From positions 131,514 to 195,513 of the forward strand of contig DULN01000006.1 in NCBI GenBank assembly GCA_012840355.1: 64,000 nt of DNA. Reading direction: 5' to 3'. Positions 17,288 to 26,395 of this stretch are shown one piece after another (the first letter of the stretch is position 1; the number at the start of each line of letters is the position of its first letter). Made by a program: the position numbers and the translations under genes. This stretch comes from Clostridiales bacterium. Lineage in GTDB: Bacteria > Bacillota > Clostridia > Oscillospirales > CAG-272. Under the pieces are notes generated by a model. That model was not told the origin of the DNA and made no database searches. It saw only the letters and a program-made list of their open reading frames with translations.

Positions 17288-18193
17288 TTAACATGCGCCG
17301 GACGGATAGGGCTGGGGAGTCGAGGTCGGTCCGAGCACTTCAAGCCTGTCTGGCTCTCCTTCGCAAGGCACGAACCGCGCGCGGTCGATGCATATCCGCC
17401 GCAGCTGCACATGCTCAGCATCGCGGTGGACATGGTAGACGATAAACCATTCTTTGCCGTCGGGAGAGGGCGCGAACGAGTGATGGCCGGTTCCATACAG
17501 CCCGTTGCCTGCCTTAAGAACCGGGTTGCCCGGGTATTTTTTAAACTCGCCGAGCGGGGAGTCGGATATGGCATATCCAATCGCATACTCTTGTGCGGTA
17601 TAGCCCGATCCGGAGTATGTAAGGTAGTAAAGCCCGTTGTGGTAGACCATATACGGGCCTTCCGTGACCTCACCATGGTGCTTTTCCCAAGGCTCGGTCG
17701 GCCAAAGGACCCGCTTTTCGGTCGACATATCGGGCGTGACGATGTCATCCTTCATCCGCACGCCGTAGATGCCGTAAGGATGCCCCTCGCGCCATGAAAC
17801 ATAATAAAGGTAGACCGTGCCGTCCTTGTCGACGAACCAATGCCCGTCGATGCTGCGGTCGAAAAGGTAAGTGCGCTGCGGCACAAACGGCCCGAGCGGC
17901 GAGTCGGCGACTGCTATTCCGAGATGCTCGTTGACCGAGGCTATCATATAAAATTTGCCGTCGCGCTCCATTACTTCGGGCGCCCAGTACCAGCGCGCCA
18001 TCCCCCATGCCGACTCAAGGCAGACGCCGGCGAATTGCCACTCTACGAGGTTGTCCGAAACGTAAACCTCGTAGTTGGTATTCCTTGGGCTGGTCGAGTA
18101 AAGGTAATACTTGCCCTGATAATAAAGCACGCCCGGGTCGGCGTATCCGTCGAGAACCGAGTTGACATATGTGCGACGCTCAGTTTTGTCCAT
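17288..18193 (-). CDS. GH43-family glycoside hydrolase (cytosolic)
   Basis: 301 residues, a single five-bladed propeller domain without signal peptide. The family's three acidic residues are visible: D19 (GYADPG, general base), D116 (SIDGHWF) and E178 (VTEGPYM, general acid). Such enzymes cleave arabinosyl or xylosyl linkages in imported oligosaccharides; the exact specificity cannot be read. ATG at 18193 with AGGAG 8 nt upstream. It follows the histidine kinase by 61 nt in a minus-strand run with an esterase, suggesting a small glycan-use operon. Confidence 0.88.
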   Translation of the reverse strand: MDKTERRTYVNSVLDGYADPGVLYYQGKYYLYSTSPRNTNYEVYVSDNLVEWQFAGVCLESAWGMARWYWAPEVMERDGKFYMIASVNEHLGIAVADSPLGPFVPQRTYLFDRSIDGHWFVDKDGTVYLYYVSWREGHPYGIYGVRMKDDIVTPDMSTEKRVLWPTEPWEKHHGEVTEGPYMVYHNGLYYLTYSGSGYTAQEYAIGYAISDSPLGEFKKYPGNPVLKAGNGLYGTGHHSFAPSPDGKEWFIVYHVHRDAEHVQLRRICIDRARFVPCEGEPDRLEVLGPTSTPQPYPSGAC

Positions 18194-18254
18194 TTTTACA
18201 TCTCCTATTATATTAAAACTATGTTATTGGTTATTTTTCTTAGCCGCTTGTACT

Positions 18255-19526
18255 TTACGGCTGCACGCTTGCAAATGGCAGTGTAACGACAAACGCAAGC
18301 CCGCCGTCACGGCGCTTTGCCGCGATTGTGCCGCGGTTTGACTCGGCGATTGATTTAGCTATTGAAAGGCCGAGCCCGTAACCGCCGGTTTCGCGCGCTC
18401 TCGATAAGTCGGAGCGGTAAAAGCGGTCGAATATCCTGCCGAGCTCCTCGTCGTTGAAGCTGCCGGGCTCGTCGACGGTGTTAAATACCTCAAGCACCGC
18501 CCAGCGCCCCCGCTTTGCGAGCTTTACCGATACCCTCCGCTCGCCGCCCGCGTATTTGAAGGCGTTGTCAAGCAGCGCCGACACAAGCCTTCTTATTCCC
18601 GCCTCGTCGCCTCGGCAGCCGATTTTAGGGGAAATGTAAAGCTCAAAATTAAGCCCCTTCGCAAGCGCGACGGCTCTGTATGGCTCGGCGATTTCCTCGG
18701 CGAGCAGGCTTAGCGAAAACACTTTTCCGGGCATGCTTTGGTTTTGCTCGTCGAGCCTTGAGAGGACAAGCAGGTCGTCGATAAGCTCGCCGAGGCGTTT
18801 TATCTGGTTTTTTATGCTTTTCGTCCACTCGCTGTCGCCATAAGTATAGGTGAGCACTTCGACATTCGCCGCCACAATCGCGAGCGGGGTCTTAAGCTCA
18901 TGGCTCGCGTCGGTAATAAACCTGCGCTGCTTTTCAATGCTTTCGGCGACCGGCTTCACTACGCGGCTTGAAAATACCGAGATCAAAAGAAATACGACTG
19001 CAAGCCCGCTTATCCCGATAGCGAGCGACGCGCCGAGCACCCTCCCGACCGCCGCAAGCCGCTCGCGGCAGTCGAGGAAAACTATAAGCTTTCCGTAAGG
19101 CTTGCCTGTTACAAGGTATTTATAAACGTCTATATACCCGCTGCTGCGCTCGTTCGCAAGCGCTTTTTGCGCGAGTTTTTGCGCCCCCGACGACGAGAGG
19201 GCGGCTATATGGCTGGTGTCAAGCTGAAAAATCTTGCCTTGAAAATCGACGCGCGCGACAAAATAGCGCGTCATAAACCGGCTTTCCTCGCTTAGCCCCG
19301 CAAGCCGTAGCGCGGCTTCGTTCGGGTAGAGCTTGTCGTCATCATCGTCGAAATCGTATGGGGGGAACCTGCCTTCGTTATCAGCTAAAAGCGCAAGCAA
19401 AAGGTCGATCTGCCGGTTGGTCGAGTATAGGTTTGCGAGGTTTATCCCGCCGACAATGACGAGCATAACGGCAAACACCGACAGAGTCGCGATGACGATA
19501 AATTTACGCTGCAGCTTTTTTATCAT
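18255..19526 (-). CDS. Two-component sensor histidine kinase
   Basis: 423 residues. Membrane helix 1 is at about 10-32 and helix 2 at about 165-187; an outside sensing region of about 130 residues lies between them, with a very acidic DFDDDDDK stretch near residue 60. The HisKA box FITDASHELKTPLA has the phospho-acceptor H209, and the HATPase domain has N (LDNAFKYA) and G (GYGLGLSIA) boxes. It overlaps the response regulator stop (ATGA). Its signal is unknown; the acidic loop could bind cations or cationic peptides. Confidence 0.93.
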   Translation of the reverse strand: MIKKLQRKFIVIATLSVFAVMLVIVGGINLANLYSTNRQIDLLLALLADNEGRFPPYDFDDDDDKLYPNEAALRLAGLSEESRFMTRYFVARVDFQGKIFQLDTSHIAALSSSGAQKLAQKALANERSSGYIDVYKYLVTGKPYGKLIVFLDCRERLAAVGRVLGASLAIGISGLAVVFLLISVFSSRVVKPVAESIEKQRRFITDASHELKTPLAIVAANVEVLTYTYGDSEWTKSIKNQIKRLGELIDDLLVLSRLDEQNQSMPGKVFSLSLLAEEIAEPYRAVALAKGLNFELYISPKIGCRGDEAGIRRLVSALLDNAFKYAGGERRVSVKLAKRGRWAVLEVFNTVDEPGSFNDEELGRIFDRFYRSDLSRARETGGYGLGLSIAKSIAESNRGTIAAKRRDGGLAFVVTLPFASVQP

Positions 19527-20209
19527 TTCTGCTCACGCTTAATCTCAAGCGAGTAGCCGACGCCGCGCTGCGCTTTTATCTCGACATTCGCGCCAAGCGC
19601 CGCGAGCTTTTTGCGCAAATGAGAGATGTAGACCCAAACAACGCCTATCTCTGCGTCGGAATCGTATCCCCAAATGTGCGACATAAACTGCTCGGTCGAT
19701 ATGACCCGCTGCGGGCTTTGCATCATCATCTCAAGCATCTGAAACTCGCGGTTACCAAGCCGGCACGAGCCGCCGCCTTCGACCGAAAGCTCTAGCGTGT
19801 CGCGGTTTAGCCGCACGTTGCCGTACTTGAGCTCGGCGGGGATATAAGGCGTCCTACGGCGCATCATAGCCCTAATCCTCGCCAAAAGCTCGCCGATATC
19901 GAATGGCTTGGTTAGGTAGTCGTCGGCGCCCGCGTCGAGCCCGTTTATCCGGTCCGAGACGCCGCTTTTCGCGGTGAGCAGCAGCACGGGCACGTCTATG
20001 CCCCGCCGGCGCAGCTCGGTTAGTACGGACACGCCGTCGCGGCGGGGCAGCATTATGTCAAGGATGACTCCGTCGTAATCGCCGCTGACCGCATAGGCAA
20101 GCGCGTCTTCGCCGTCGTAAACCGCGTCGACTGAATAGTTGTTGTGCCGAAGTATCGCGCATAGCGCGGCGGAAAGCTCGCGCTCGTCTTCGGCAAGCAG
20201 CAGCTTCAC
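19523..20209 (-). CDS. OmpR-family response regulator
   Basis: 228 residues. The receiver has acidic E7/D8, phospho-acceptor D51 (VILDIML) and K101 (LTKPFD). The C-terminal winged helix includes VWVYISHLRKKL, as in OmpR/PhoB proteins. The start is GTG at 20209 with GGAGG 7 nt upstream. It is cotranscribed with the kinase and starts 19 nt after the esterase stop, with no terminator between, so it probably controls this local operon. Confidence 0.94.
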   Translation of the reverse strand: MKLLLAEDERELSAALCAILRHNNYSVDAVYDGEDALAYAVSGDYDGVILDIMLPRRDGVSVLTELRRRGIDVPVLLLTAKSGVSDRINGLDAGADDYLTKPFDIGELLARIRAMMRRRTPYIPAELKYGNVRLNRDTLELSVEGGGSCRLGNREFQMLEMMMQSPQRVISTEQFMSHIWGYDSDAEIGVVWVYISHLRKKLAALGANVEIKAQRGVGYSLEIKREQK

Positions 20210-20228
20210 GGCGTATCCTCCTCTAGTT

Positions 20229-22199
20229 TTAATCTGTTTTCTTCGGAATTAAGACGATGTTTTCAAGGCTAGCCGCTTTAATCGGGCAGCTTGAAAAATC
20301 AAATGAGAATATTAATCTTTTTGCGTATTGCTTTGGCAGCTCGAACGAAACTTTATATGACGTTCGGTCCGGGTCGGAGGCGTCGGTTACATCGGCGTCA
20401 AACCAAAGGGTACTGTCGCCGTAATCGAAGCCGACACGGACTTTTATCTCTTTGTTGCCGATTACCTCAAAATCCATGCCGCCGTAGTTATACATATCGA
20501 GCCTGTTCGCGTTGTAAGCCGGCGCATACACTTCCGCCACGTCGCCGCCCGACGCAATAACCCGCAGCGCGCCGCAGCCTTCCGAGAAGACCGTATCGCG
20601 GCAAATCTCAGTGCCGGGCATCGCCACCCATGTGGGACGCGGGTAAGCGTCGATTTTGCGGAAGTCGTCGGGCACATCCTCCACGACGAATACCCAGTCG
20701 CGGTCGGTGTGCGTCCAGGGCTTGGGCTCGATGCGAACGGCGCCTTCGCGGTCGGTCATAAAGGGCGCGACCGGCATCCCACCGCAATATACCCGGCCCG
20801 ACATCTCAAGACAGCTAACCATATATGCCGCGTGGACCGGGCTTTGCACATAGGGGTGCAAAAGCACAACAGACGAGCCGTTGATTTCTGCGTTTGCCTC
20901 GACATAAAGCCCGCTTTCGTCGGCTATGTAGAAGCCACGGATTTTTTTATCGGTGCAGGAAAGCGGCAATTCATTGGTGTTAAAGTGCACGGAGAGCTTG
21001 CCGGGCTCGCGCGTTACCGATTTCATCGTTACCGCCGACTTTAAGCCGCCCCCGCCGTGGCAGCGGTTGTAGATTACTTCGCCCATGCGCTCGCCAAGCG
21101 GGTACTTGTGCGACGGGTGTATCGGGTGGTTAAGAAGCCCGAACGGCCAAATGGGTGGTAAATCGTAAACGGTTATAACCCCGAATTTATCGGGTTCGGC
21201 GTCGGCTGCGTCGGTAAACGCCTGGTTTAAGTAGCCGAAGTTGCACTCGTCTTGGCTGTACAGCCAAGGGAAAATCTGCGAGCAAATCATCTGGTATTTA
21301 ACTCCGTCGGGCACGAAACGCTCGCTGTACACTTTGTGATATGCCCTCAGCGCTGCAAGGTAAAACGAGCCGCTCTCGCGCGATGCCACGTTCGACTCGC
21401 CCTGGTACCAAAGCGTGCCGCGCATGCGTAGCCCGCGCAGCGGCGCAACTTTGAGGTTGAAGAGGGCGCAAGGCTGCGTGTAGTTAGCCCAGCCGTGGGT
21501 GTTGAATTTCTCTTTCGTGGGCAGCCTGCCGATTTTCTCGATAAAGCGCTGTATCTCGCCGCCGTCCATTATAGCCTCGCGCGGCAGCCACGCCTCGATA
21601 GCGGAGCCGCCTACCGAAACGTTCAAAAAACCGAGCGGAATCTCTTTGCCCGACTCGACGAGCAGCTCATAAAGCTTTGTGATAGCCGCCGACGCGCAAG
21701 CCGAGACTCCGCCGAGCGCGGTTTCGTCATCCGGCGTTATCCACCTTCCGGCAAGGTCGGCTTGCTCGTCAAATGGGAACTGGCTGTCCATTTGTAAGCC
21801 GCCGAGCCAGTCCTGCGCGAATATGCGTATGTTTTTGCCCTTCATGCGGGAATAAAGCGCTTTGCGCTCACTCTCCCGCATTTGGGAGTTTGGCATTTCC
21901 ATGTTCGACTGCCCCGACGCAAGCCAAAGCTCGCCGAATAGGATATCGCTAATCTCTTCGCTGCTTTCCCCGTCGGATATGGCAATGTCGTATATGTCAA
22001 ACGAAGCCGGCGGCGCTTTGAGCGCCAGCAAAAATGAGCCGTCGCTTGCCGCCTTGGTTTCAAAACGGAGGGATTCGCCGCCGCGCTTTGCAAGCACTGC
22101 TGTGACGGTTGAGCCCGGCGCCGCAGTGCCCGGGATTTCAAATTGGGTATCGGCCTGCAGTAGCGCCCCCGATGAAAAAACGGACGGCAATTTTATCAT
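20229..22199 (-). CDS. Sialate O-acetylesterase-like SGNH hydrolase
   Basis: 656 residues, intracellular (no signal). The SGNH-type domain has the nucleophile motif ASGQSNMEMP, the GTLWYQGESN block and a C-terminal HPSHKYPLGERM block supplying the catalytic His. A beta-sandwich tail of about 150 residues follows (carbohydrate-binding-like). The family removes O-acetyl groups from sialic acids or plant glycans; given the linked GH43 enzyme, deacetylation of xylan-like oligosaccharides is equally possible. ATG at 22199 has GGGG 7 nt upstream, better than a TTG 15 nt earlier. Confidence 0.85.
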   Translation of the reverse strand: MIKLPSVFSSGALLQADTQFEIPGTAAPGSTVTAVLAKRGGESLRFETKAASDGSFLLALKAPPASFDIYDIAISDGESSEEISDILFGELWLASGQSNMEMPNSQMRESERKALYSRMKGKNIRIFAQDWLGGLQMDSQFPFDEQADLAGRWITPDDETALGGVSACASAAITKLYELLVESGKEIPLGFLNVSVGGSAIEAWLPREAIMDGGEIQRFIEKIGRLPTKEKFNTHGWANYTQPCALFNLKVAPLRGLRMRGTLWYQGESNVASRESGSFYLAALRAYHKVYSERFVPDGVKYQMICSQIFPWLYSQDECNFGYLNQAFTDAADAEPDKFGVITVYDLPPIWPFGLLNHPIHPSHKYPLGERMGEVIYNRCHGGGGLKSAVTMKSVTREPGKLSVHFNTNELPLSCTDKKIRGFYIADESGLYVEANAEINGSSVVLLHPYVQSPVHAAYMVSCLEMSGRVYCGGMPVAPFMTDREGAVRIEPKPWTHTDRDWVFVVEDVPDDFRKIDAYPRPTWVAMPGTEICRDTVFSEGCGALRVIASGGDVAEVYAPAYNANRLDMYNYGGMDFEVIGNKEIKVRVGFDYGDSTLWFDADVTDASDPDRTSYKVSFELPKQYAKRLIFSFDFSSCPIKAASLENIVLIPKKTD

Positions 22200-22260
22200 A
22201 GCTATTCCCCACAAATTTTATTTACCGACCTTTGTAGTCGGCATGGTATTTTATGAAATT

Positions 22261-22289
22261 ATTATATCATTCCGACCGTATTTTTACAA
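22261..22289 (-). promoter_or_regulatory. Promoter of the esterase-RR-HK-GH43 run
   Basis: TTGTAA (22284-22289), 17-bp spacer, TATAAT (22261-22266) on the minus strand, preceded by TG as an extended -10. A small CCGAC/GTCGG hairpin lies in the leader. Confidence 0.8.
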
Positions 22290-22370
22290 GACACGGCGCA
22301 TCTGTTTGTGTAATTTTTTAGGATAAAAAGGTATAAACATATGAGCAAAGCAAAATTTAGCCGTGCGGTG

Positions 22371-22399
22371 TTGAAGTTCTGCCGGTGTGAGAGTATAAT
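22371..22399 (+). promoter_or_regulatory. Promoter of the acyl-CoA ligase gene
   Basis: TTGAAG (22371-22376), 17-bp spacer, TATAAT (22394-22399), 35 bp before the start codon. Confidence 0.8.
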
Positions 22400-22434
22400 A
22401 TTACAATAGTAGTTATTTCGGAGGACGACCGTCG

Positions 22435-24237
22435 ATGGTTAAAAGCTTCAGCGACCTCATAAGCTTTTTTAACATTAAGGAATATATCAACCAACTTATG
22501 GGGCGGTGCTACCCCCCCGAACGCGACCGCAAGATAGCCGACCTGCGCGAACTTGTATACGTCAGCGCGAAAACCCACGGCGACAGGCCGTATTTGCGTT
22601 TTAGGCGCGACGGCGAGGACTTTTCGCTTTCGTTTGTGGGCTTGCAAAAGATGATGGAGCGGTTGGGCACCGCATTCCTCAACCTCGGCATAAGGGACGG
22701 CGCCAAGGTCGCGGTTATCGGCGAGACCTCGCCAGAATGGATTGCCACTTACCTTGCCACGGTCAACAGCGGCAACGTAATAGTCCCGCTCGACCGCGAG
22801 CTTACGCCCGACGAGATATGCAACTTTATAAACAGGGCGGATGTCCGGTGCGTTATATGCTCGCCTACTATAAAGTCGGCGCTTGAGCCGCGCATGGATA
22901 AAATACCGAACGTCAGGTATTTCGGCGTTATCCCCGAGGTCGGCTTTGGCGAGTATTTACCTTGCGACAAGCCGCCGGAGCGCCGGTTTGTGCCGTTTAG
23001 GGATTTTGTGGGCTACGGCTGTTCGCTCCTTGAGGCGGGCGACACCTCTTTTAAGGAGGTCAAAATCGAACGCGACGCGATGTGCGCGATACTTTTTACC
23101 TCCGGCACTACCGGCACCAGCAAGGGCGTTATGCTCTCGCACCGCAACATAGCGACCGCCATAAACGGCAGCTGGAGAATGATAGACGTCGGTCCCGAAG
23201 ATGTCCTACTTTCGGTGCTTCCTATACACCATACATATGAGATGACCTGCGGGATATTGACGCCGATGCTTGTAGGCTGCACGGTTTGTATCAACGACAG
23301 CCTAAAGAACGTCACAAAGAACATGCAATACTACAAGCCGACCATTTTAATTTTGGTCCCGCTTTTCGTAAATACCATCTATAAGCGCATTATCGACACG
23401 GCGCGCAAAAAGGGCGCAGACAAAATGCTCGAGGTTGCCACAAAAGTCTCCGATACGCTGCGGGTAGCCGGCGTTGACCTGCGCCGCAAGCTGTTCGCCG
23501 AGATAATGGAGACTTTCGGCGGCAGGCTCGAGAAAATTGTTTGCGGCGGCGCCCCGCTTAATCCAGAGATGATAGGCCATTTCGAGTCGTTCGGAATAAA
23601 CCTTACCCAAGGCTACGGCATAACGGAGTGTGCGCCGCTTATTTCAGTCTGCCCGTTTAACTGGAAAAAAGACCGCTCGGTCGGATTGCCGATACCGGGG
23701 CTTGAAGTGGTTATAGACGTCGAAGACACATCAGGCGGCTTGCCTATAGGCGAAATACTTGTGCGGGGCGACAATGTCATGCTCGGCTACTACAATGCGC
23801 CTGAGTTGACGAAAGAGGCTATCGTCGACGGCTGGTTCCGCACAGGCGATTACGGCTATATGGACGCAGACGGCTTCCTTTATATCACCGGCCGAAAAAA
23901 GAACGTCATCGTGCTTGAGAACGGCAAAAACGTCTATCCTGAGGAAATCGAGGAGCACCTTGAAAAGATAAGGCTTGTCGGCGAGTGCGTAGTCGTAGGC
24001 AGGCGCGCCGAGGACGGCGAGTCGATTCATATAACCGCATTAATTTATCCCGATTTCGATTATGCCAAAAGCGTTGGGCTAGAAGATAAGGCTTCGATAG
24101 AGGCAAGGCTCAAGGATGAGATTACCGCGCTAAACAAGACGCTGCCAAGCTTTAGGCAGATCCGCAAGTTCGAGCTGCGCGACGAGCCGTTCCCGAAGAC
24201 AACTTCAAGGAAGATAATCCGCCATATGGTAAGTTGA
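22435..24237 (+). CDS. AMP-dependent long-chain acyl-CoA/acyl-ACP ligase
   Basis: 600 residues of the ANL superfamily. The phosphate loop is ILFTSGTTGTSKGVMLSH, with YGITE (substrate/adenylate contact), GWFRTGDYG, and GRKKNVIVLENGKNVYPEEIE near the C-terminus (hinge and catalytic lysine region). It should activate a fatty acid to acyl-AMP and then to a thioester. An N-terminal extension of about 45 residues precedes the core. ATG at 22435 with GGAGG 10 nt upstream. Single-gene unit between a clear promoter and a strong terminator. Confidence 0.9.
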   Translation: MVKSFSDLISFFNIKEYINQLMGRCYPPERDRKIADLRELVYVSAKTHGDRPYLRFRRDGEDFSLSFVGLQKMMERLGTAFLNLGIRDGAKVAVIGETSPEWIATYLATVNSGNVIVPLDRELTPDEICNFINRADVRCVICSPTIKSALEPRMDKIPNVRYFGVIPEVGFGEYLPCDKPPERRFVPFRDFVGYGCSLLEAGDTSFKEVKIERDAMCAILFTSGTTGTSKGVMLSHRNIATAINGSWRMIDVGPEDVLLSVLPIHHTYEMTCGILTPMLVGCTVCINDSLKNVTKNMQYYKPTILILVPLFVNTIYKRIIDTARKKGADKMLEVATKVSDTLRVAGVDLRRKLFAEIMETFGGRLEKIVCGGAPLNPEMIGHFESFGINLTQGYGITECAPLISVCPFNWKKDRSVGLPIPGLEVVIDVEDTSGGLPIGEILVRGDNVMLGYYNAPELTKEAIVDGWFRTGDYGYMDADGFLYITGRKKNVIVLENGKNVYPEEIEEHLEKIRLVGECVVVGRRAEDGESIHITALIYPDFDYAKSVGLEDKASIEARLKDEITALNKTLPSFRQIRKFELRDEPFPKTTSRKIIRHMVS

Positions 24238-24303
24238 AAAAAGCGTAGAAAAAATAAGTATGCCTGTAGTTTTATTTCTGAGCAAAAAATAAACTAAAGA
24301 ATA

Positions 24304-24342
24304 AAAACACGTCGGATGCTGTCAAATCCGGCGTGTTTTTTA
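24304..24342 (+). terminator. Terminator of the acyl-CoA ligase gene
   Basis: A 14-bp stem (24304-24317 with 24326-24339, one G-U pair) is followed by T6. Confidence 0.92.
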
Positions 24343-24500
24343 TTGCTCTATACATTTGTAGAGCGCTATTTTTTTCTGTAAATAATAGCCTAGAATGGTT
24401 TATAATTATAAACGTGCTTAAGATTTTGTGCAAAATAACATATAAAATCGTCCGTTAGGTGGCTAAATTAAACGAGTTAACATACTGTTTACAAAATACA
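24343..24500. other. AT-rich spacer
   Basis: About 160 bp between the ligase terminator and the next promoter. It is AT-rich; I see no ORF, RNA gene or repeat in it. Confidence 0.5.
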
Positions 24501-24530
24501 TTGTATTCGTTTTCAAACCGATGCTATAAT
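24501..24530 (+). promoter_or_regulatory. Promoter of the SleB-type hydrolase gene
   Basis: TTGTAT (24501-24506), 18-bp spacer ending in TGC, TATAAT (24525-24530): an extended -10 promoter. It leaves a leader of about 110 nt before the ATG at 24649. A GGAGGT inside that leader (near 24580) is not followed by a usable start codon. Confidence 0.75.
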
Positions 24531-24648
24531 CGTTTTGCCTGGATGGAAGGTGGTATCCTCTTCGCGCACAACTAAAACGGAGGTAAACCGGACGTCCGCG
24601 GGCCCTAATTTAAGCTGTGGCGCGCGGAAGTCCAGCCAAACAGTAGTC

Positions 24649-25668
24649 ATGAAAAAGACACTCTCAGCTGTTTGCGTTGTGCTGACGATTGCACTTGCAT
24701 TCGGCATTATAGCGCAAGCTGCGCCACTTCTTCCGGATCAAGACGAGATAATCAACTTACTCCTTTCCGGAGCAGACGAAACACAGGTAGCTGATGAAGA
24801 GTACTCGGTGCCGGTCATGTGCCCCGCGGAGCCCGACAGTCCCGCCGACGGGGAAGCGCCGGTAGCCGAAGCCCAGCAAGGCTCGGCAATCCAAACGCCG
24901 GAGCCGGAGCAGGGTCAAAATAACCTTAAGATCGCCTTTAACGGCGTCGTTAGCAAGTCTGTGGTGCCGATACTAATCGATGGAGTTACATATGTCCCGT
25001 TCCGGGCGTTTTGCCTGGAAACAGTACCCGGAGCGCAAATAACGTGGGACCCTGCAAAAAACTTAGCGTATTGCAAAGCGCCTTCGCTTGAAATCGAGGT
25101 CCCGTACGGCGAAACCTATATTATTGCAAACGGCCGCGTTATTTTCAGGCACGATCCCAACATCTCTATCGACAACAAGATGTATGTGCCGGTGCGCTCG
25201 CTTGCAAAGGCGATTGGCGCGAATGTCGAATGGCGGGCAAGCGAGATGTGCGTGAACCTCGAGCTTACCGGCAAGCCGATAACCCCGGCTTCACAGTTTT
25301 ATAACCAAAACGACCTTTTGTGGCTGGCGAGGATTATCAACGCCGAAAGCAAATACGAACCGCTTCTCGGCAAAATAGCGGTCGGCGACGTTATACTTAA
25401 CCGTGTCGCCCACCCCGATTTTCCGAACTCCATTTACGAGGTCATATTTGACAACCGCTATGCGGTGCAGTTTTATCCCGTGACGTCGCCGATAATATAC
25501 AACACCCCGTCTGAGGAAAGCATAATCGCGGCGAAAGCTTGCCTTGAGGGCTTCTCGGTTTCAAAGTCCATACTCTACTTTATGAACCCACGGCTGGCAA
25601 AGTCTAACTGGATCGTGCGCAACTGCACCTACGTTATGACTATCGGCAACCATGATTTTTACGCCTGA
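24649..25668 (+). CDS. Secreted cell-wall hydrolase, copper-amine-oxidase-N-like domain plus SleB domain
   Basis: 339 residues. A signal peptide covers about 1-24 (KKTLSAVCVVLTIALAFGIIAQAA). A Pro/Glu linker follows, then a stalk domain at about 85-200 (LIDGVTYVPFRAFC ... KMYVPVRSLAKAIGA), widely used as a surface module. A Hydrolase_2/SleB domain closes it (about 230-338: ARIINAESKYEPLLGKIAVGDVILNR with the catalytic Glu in NAESK). It cleaves peptidoglycan, possibly spore cortex. ATG at 24649 begins the signal peptide, although its ribosome site is weak. Confidence 0.9.
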   Translation: MKKTLSAVCVVLTIALAFGIIAQAAPLLPDQDEIINLLLSGADETQVADEEYSVPVMCPAEPDSPADGEAPVAEAQQGSAIQTPEPEQGQNNLKIAFNGVVSKSVVPILIDGVTYVPFRAFCLETVPGAQITWDPAKNLAYCKAPSLEIEVPYGETYIIANGRVIFRHDPNISIDNKMYVPVRSLAKAIGANVEWRASEMCVNLELTGKPITPASQFYNQNDLLWLARIINAESKYEPLLGKIAVGDVILNRVAHPDFPNSIYEVIFDNRYAVQFYPVTSPIIYNTPSEESIIAAKACLEGFSVSKSILYFMNPRLAKSNWIVRNCTYVMTIGNHDFYA

Positions 25669-25686
25669 TAAAATTGCATAGCGAAT

Positions 25687-25716
25687 TGCGCCCGGTGAAA
25701 TCCGGGCGCATTTTTA
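25687..25716. terminator. Bidirectional terminator
   Basis: A perfect 9-bp stem (25687-25695 with 25702-25710) followed by T5 on plus; it lies between convergent genes. Confidence 0.88.
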
Positions 25717-25735
25717 TTGCCGCTTTGCCGGGAGA

Positions 25736-26245
25736 TTAGCGGATTATTACCAAATGCCCTATAGCTGGCAGCTCGACTGCTTTCCCACCGATTGCGTTAA
25801 TTAAGAGGAGAACGAGTAGTGTAAACGGGATAATCGAGATCACAAAGGACACAAGGCCGCCAATAAGGAAAAATGGCCAGAAGAACGCGCCGAGTACGCT
25901 AAAAATAGCATAAACAATGTTTGTGGCGATCCCGACAACGATAGATAAAATAAGCAATAGCAGCCCTTGGTTTGCGTAGAACTTGCCGTATTTTGACTGT
26001 GGAGCCGCCACAAGCGGGATGAAAAACAGGATTCCGAAGCAGGCTAAAATCCCATATACTTTGTTTGCCGCGATGTCTTCGGGGTCAAACTCCGCGGTGC
26101 GGTCACGGAAAAACGAGTTTATGTTTTTGCGCTCTTCGTAGCCCCATGCCCCAAATCCGGGCTCGTCGTCAAGTTTTGCACCGCATGCGCCGCAGAATTT
26201 GGCCTCGTCCGACAGCTGTGTGCCGCATTTCTTACATGTCTTCAA
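25736..26245 (-). CDS. Zinc-ribbon membrane protein (DUF4870-like)
   Basis: 169 residues. An N-terminal zinc ribbon CKKCG...CGACG (4-20) is followed by an acidic linker and about three to four membrane helices (65-82, 95-118, 122-140, 143-155). The arrangement matches small DUF4870/TM2-like membrane proteins of unknown function. The start is TTG at 26245, the codon preceding KTCKKC, with GAGGTG 8 nt upstream. Confidence 0.78.
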   Translation of the reverse strand: MKTCKKCGTQLSDEAKFCGACGAKLDDEPGFGAWGYEERKNINSFFRDRTAEFDPEDIAANKVYGILACFGILFFIPLVAAPQSKYGKFYANQGLLLLILSIVVGIATNIVYAIFSVLGAFFWPFFLIGGLVSFVISIIPFTLLVLLLINAIGGKAVELPAIGHLVIIR

Positions 26246-26395
26246 TATGTAACACCTCTTTATAAAAGTATATAGGTTTCGACTAGCAATGTGGCGGCAT
26301 CCATTTTAGCGTATGCGACGCGCCGGCATGCCGCCAATGTTTGGCAGCAGCCGGACGCGCTAAAGCTGGACTTGGAAATTTTAAAGTAGCGGGTA
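26246..26395. repeat. Intergenic inverted repeats
   Basis: TGGCGGCAT (26292-26300) and ATGCCGCCA (26328-26336) form perfect 9-bp arms. An overlapping TTTAGCG/CGCTAAA pair (about 26304-26310 and 26368-26374) could form an alternative, larger fold. It follows the sugar-isomerase gene on the minus strand and has no T-run. Function unknown. Confidence 0.55.
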
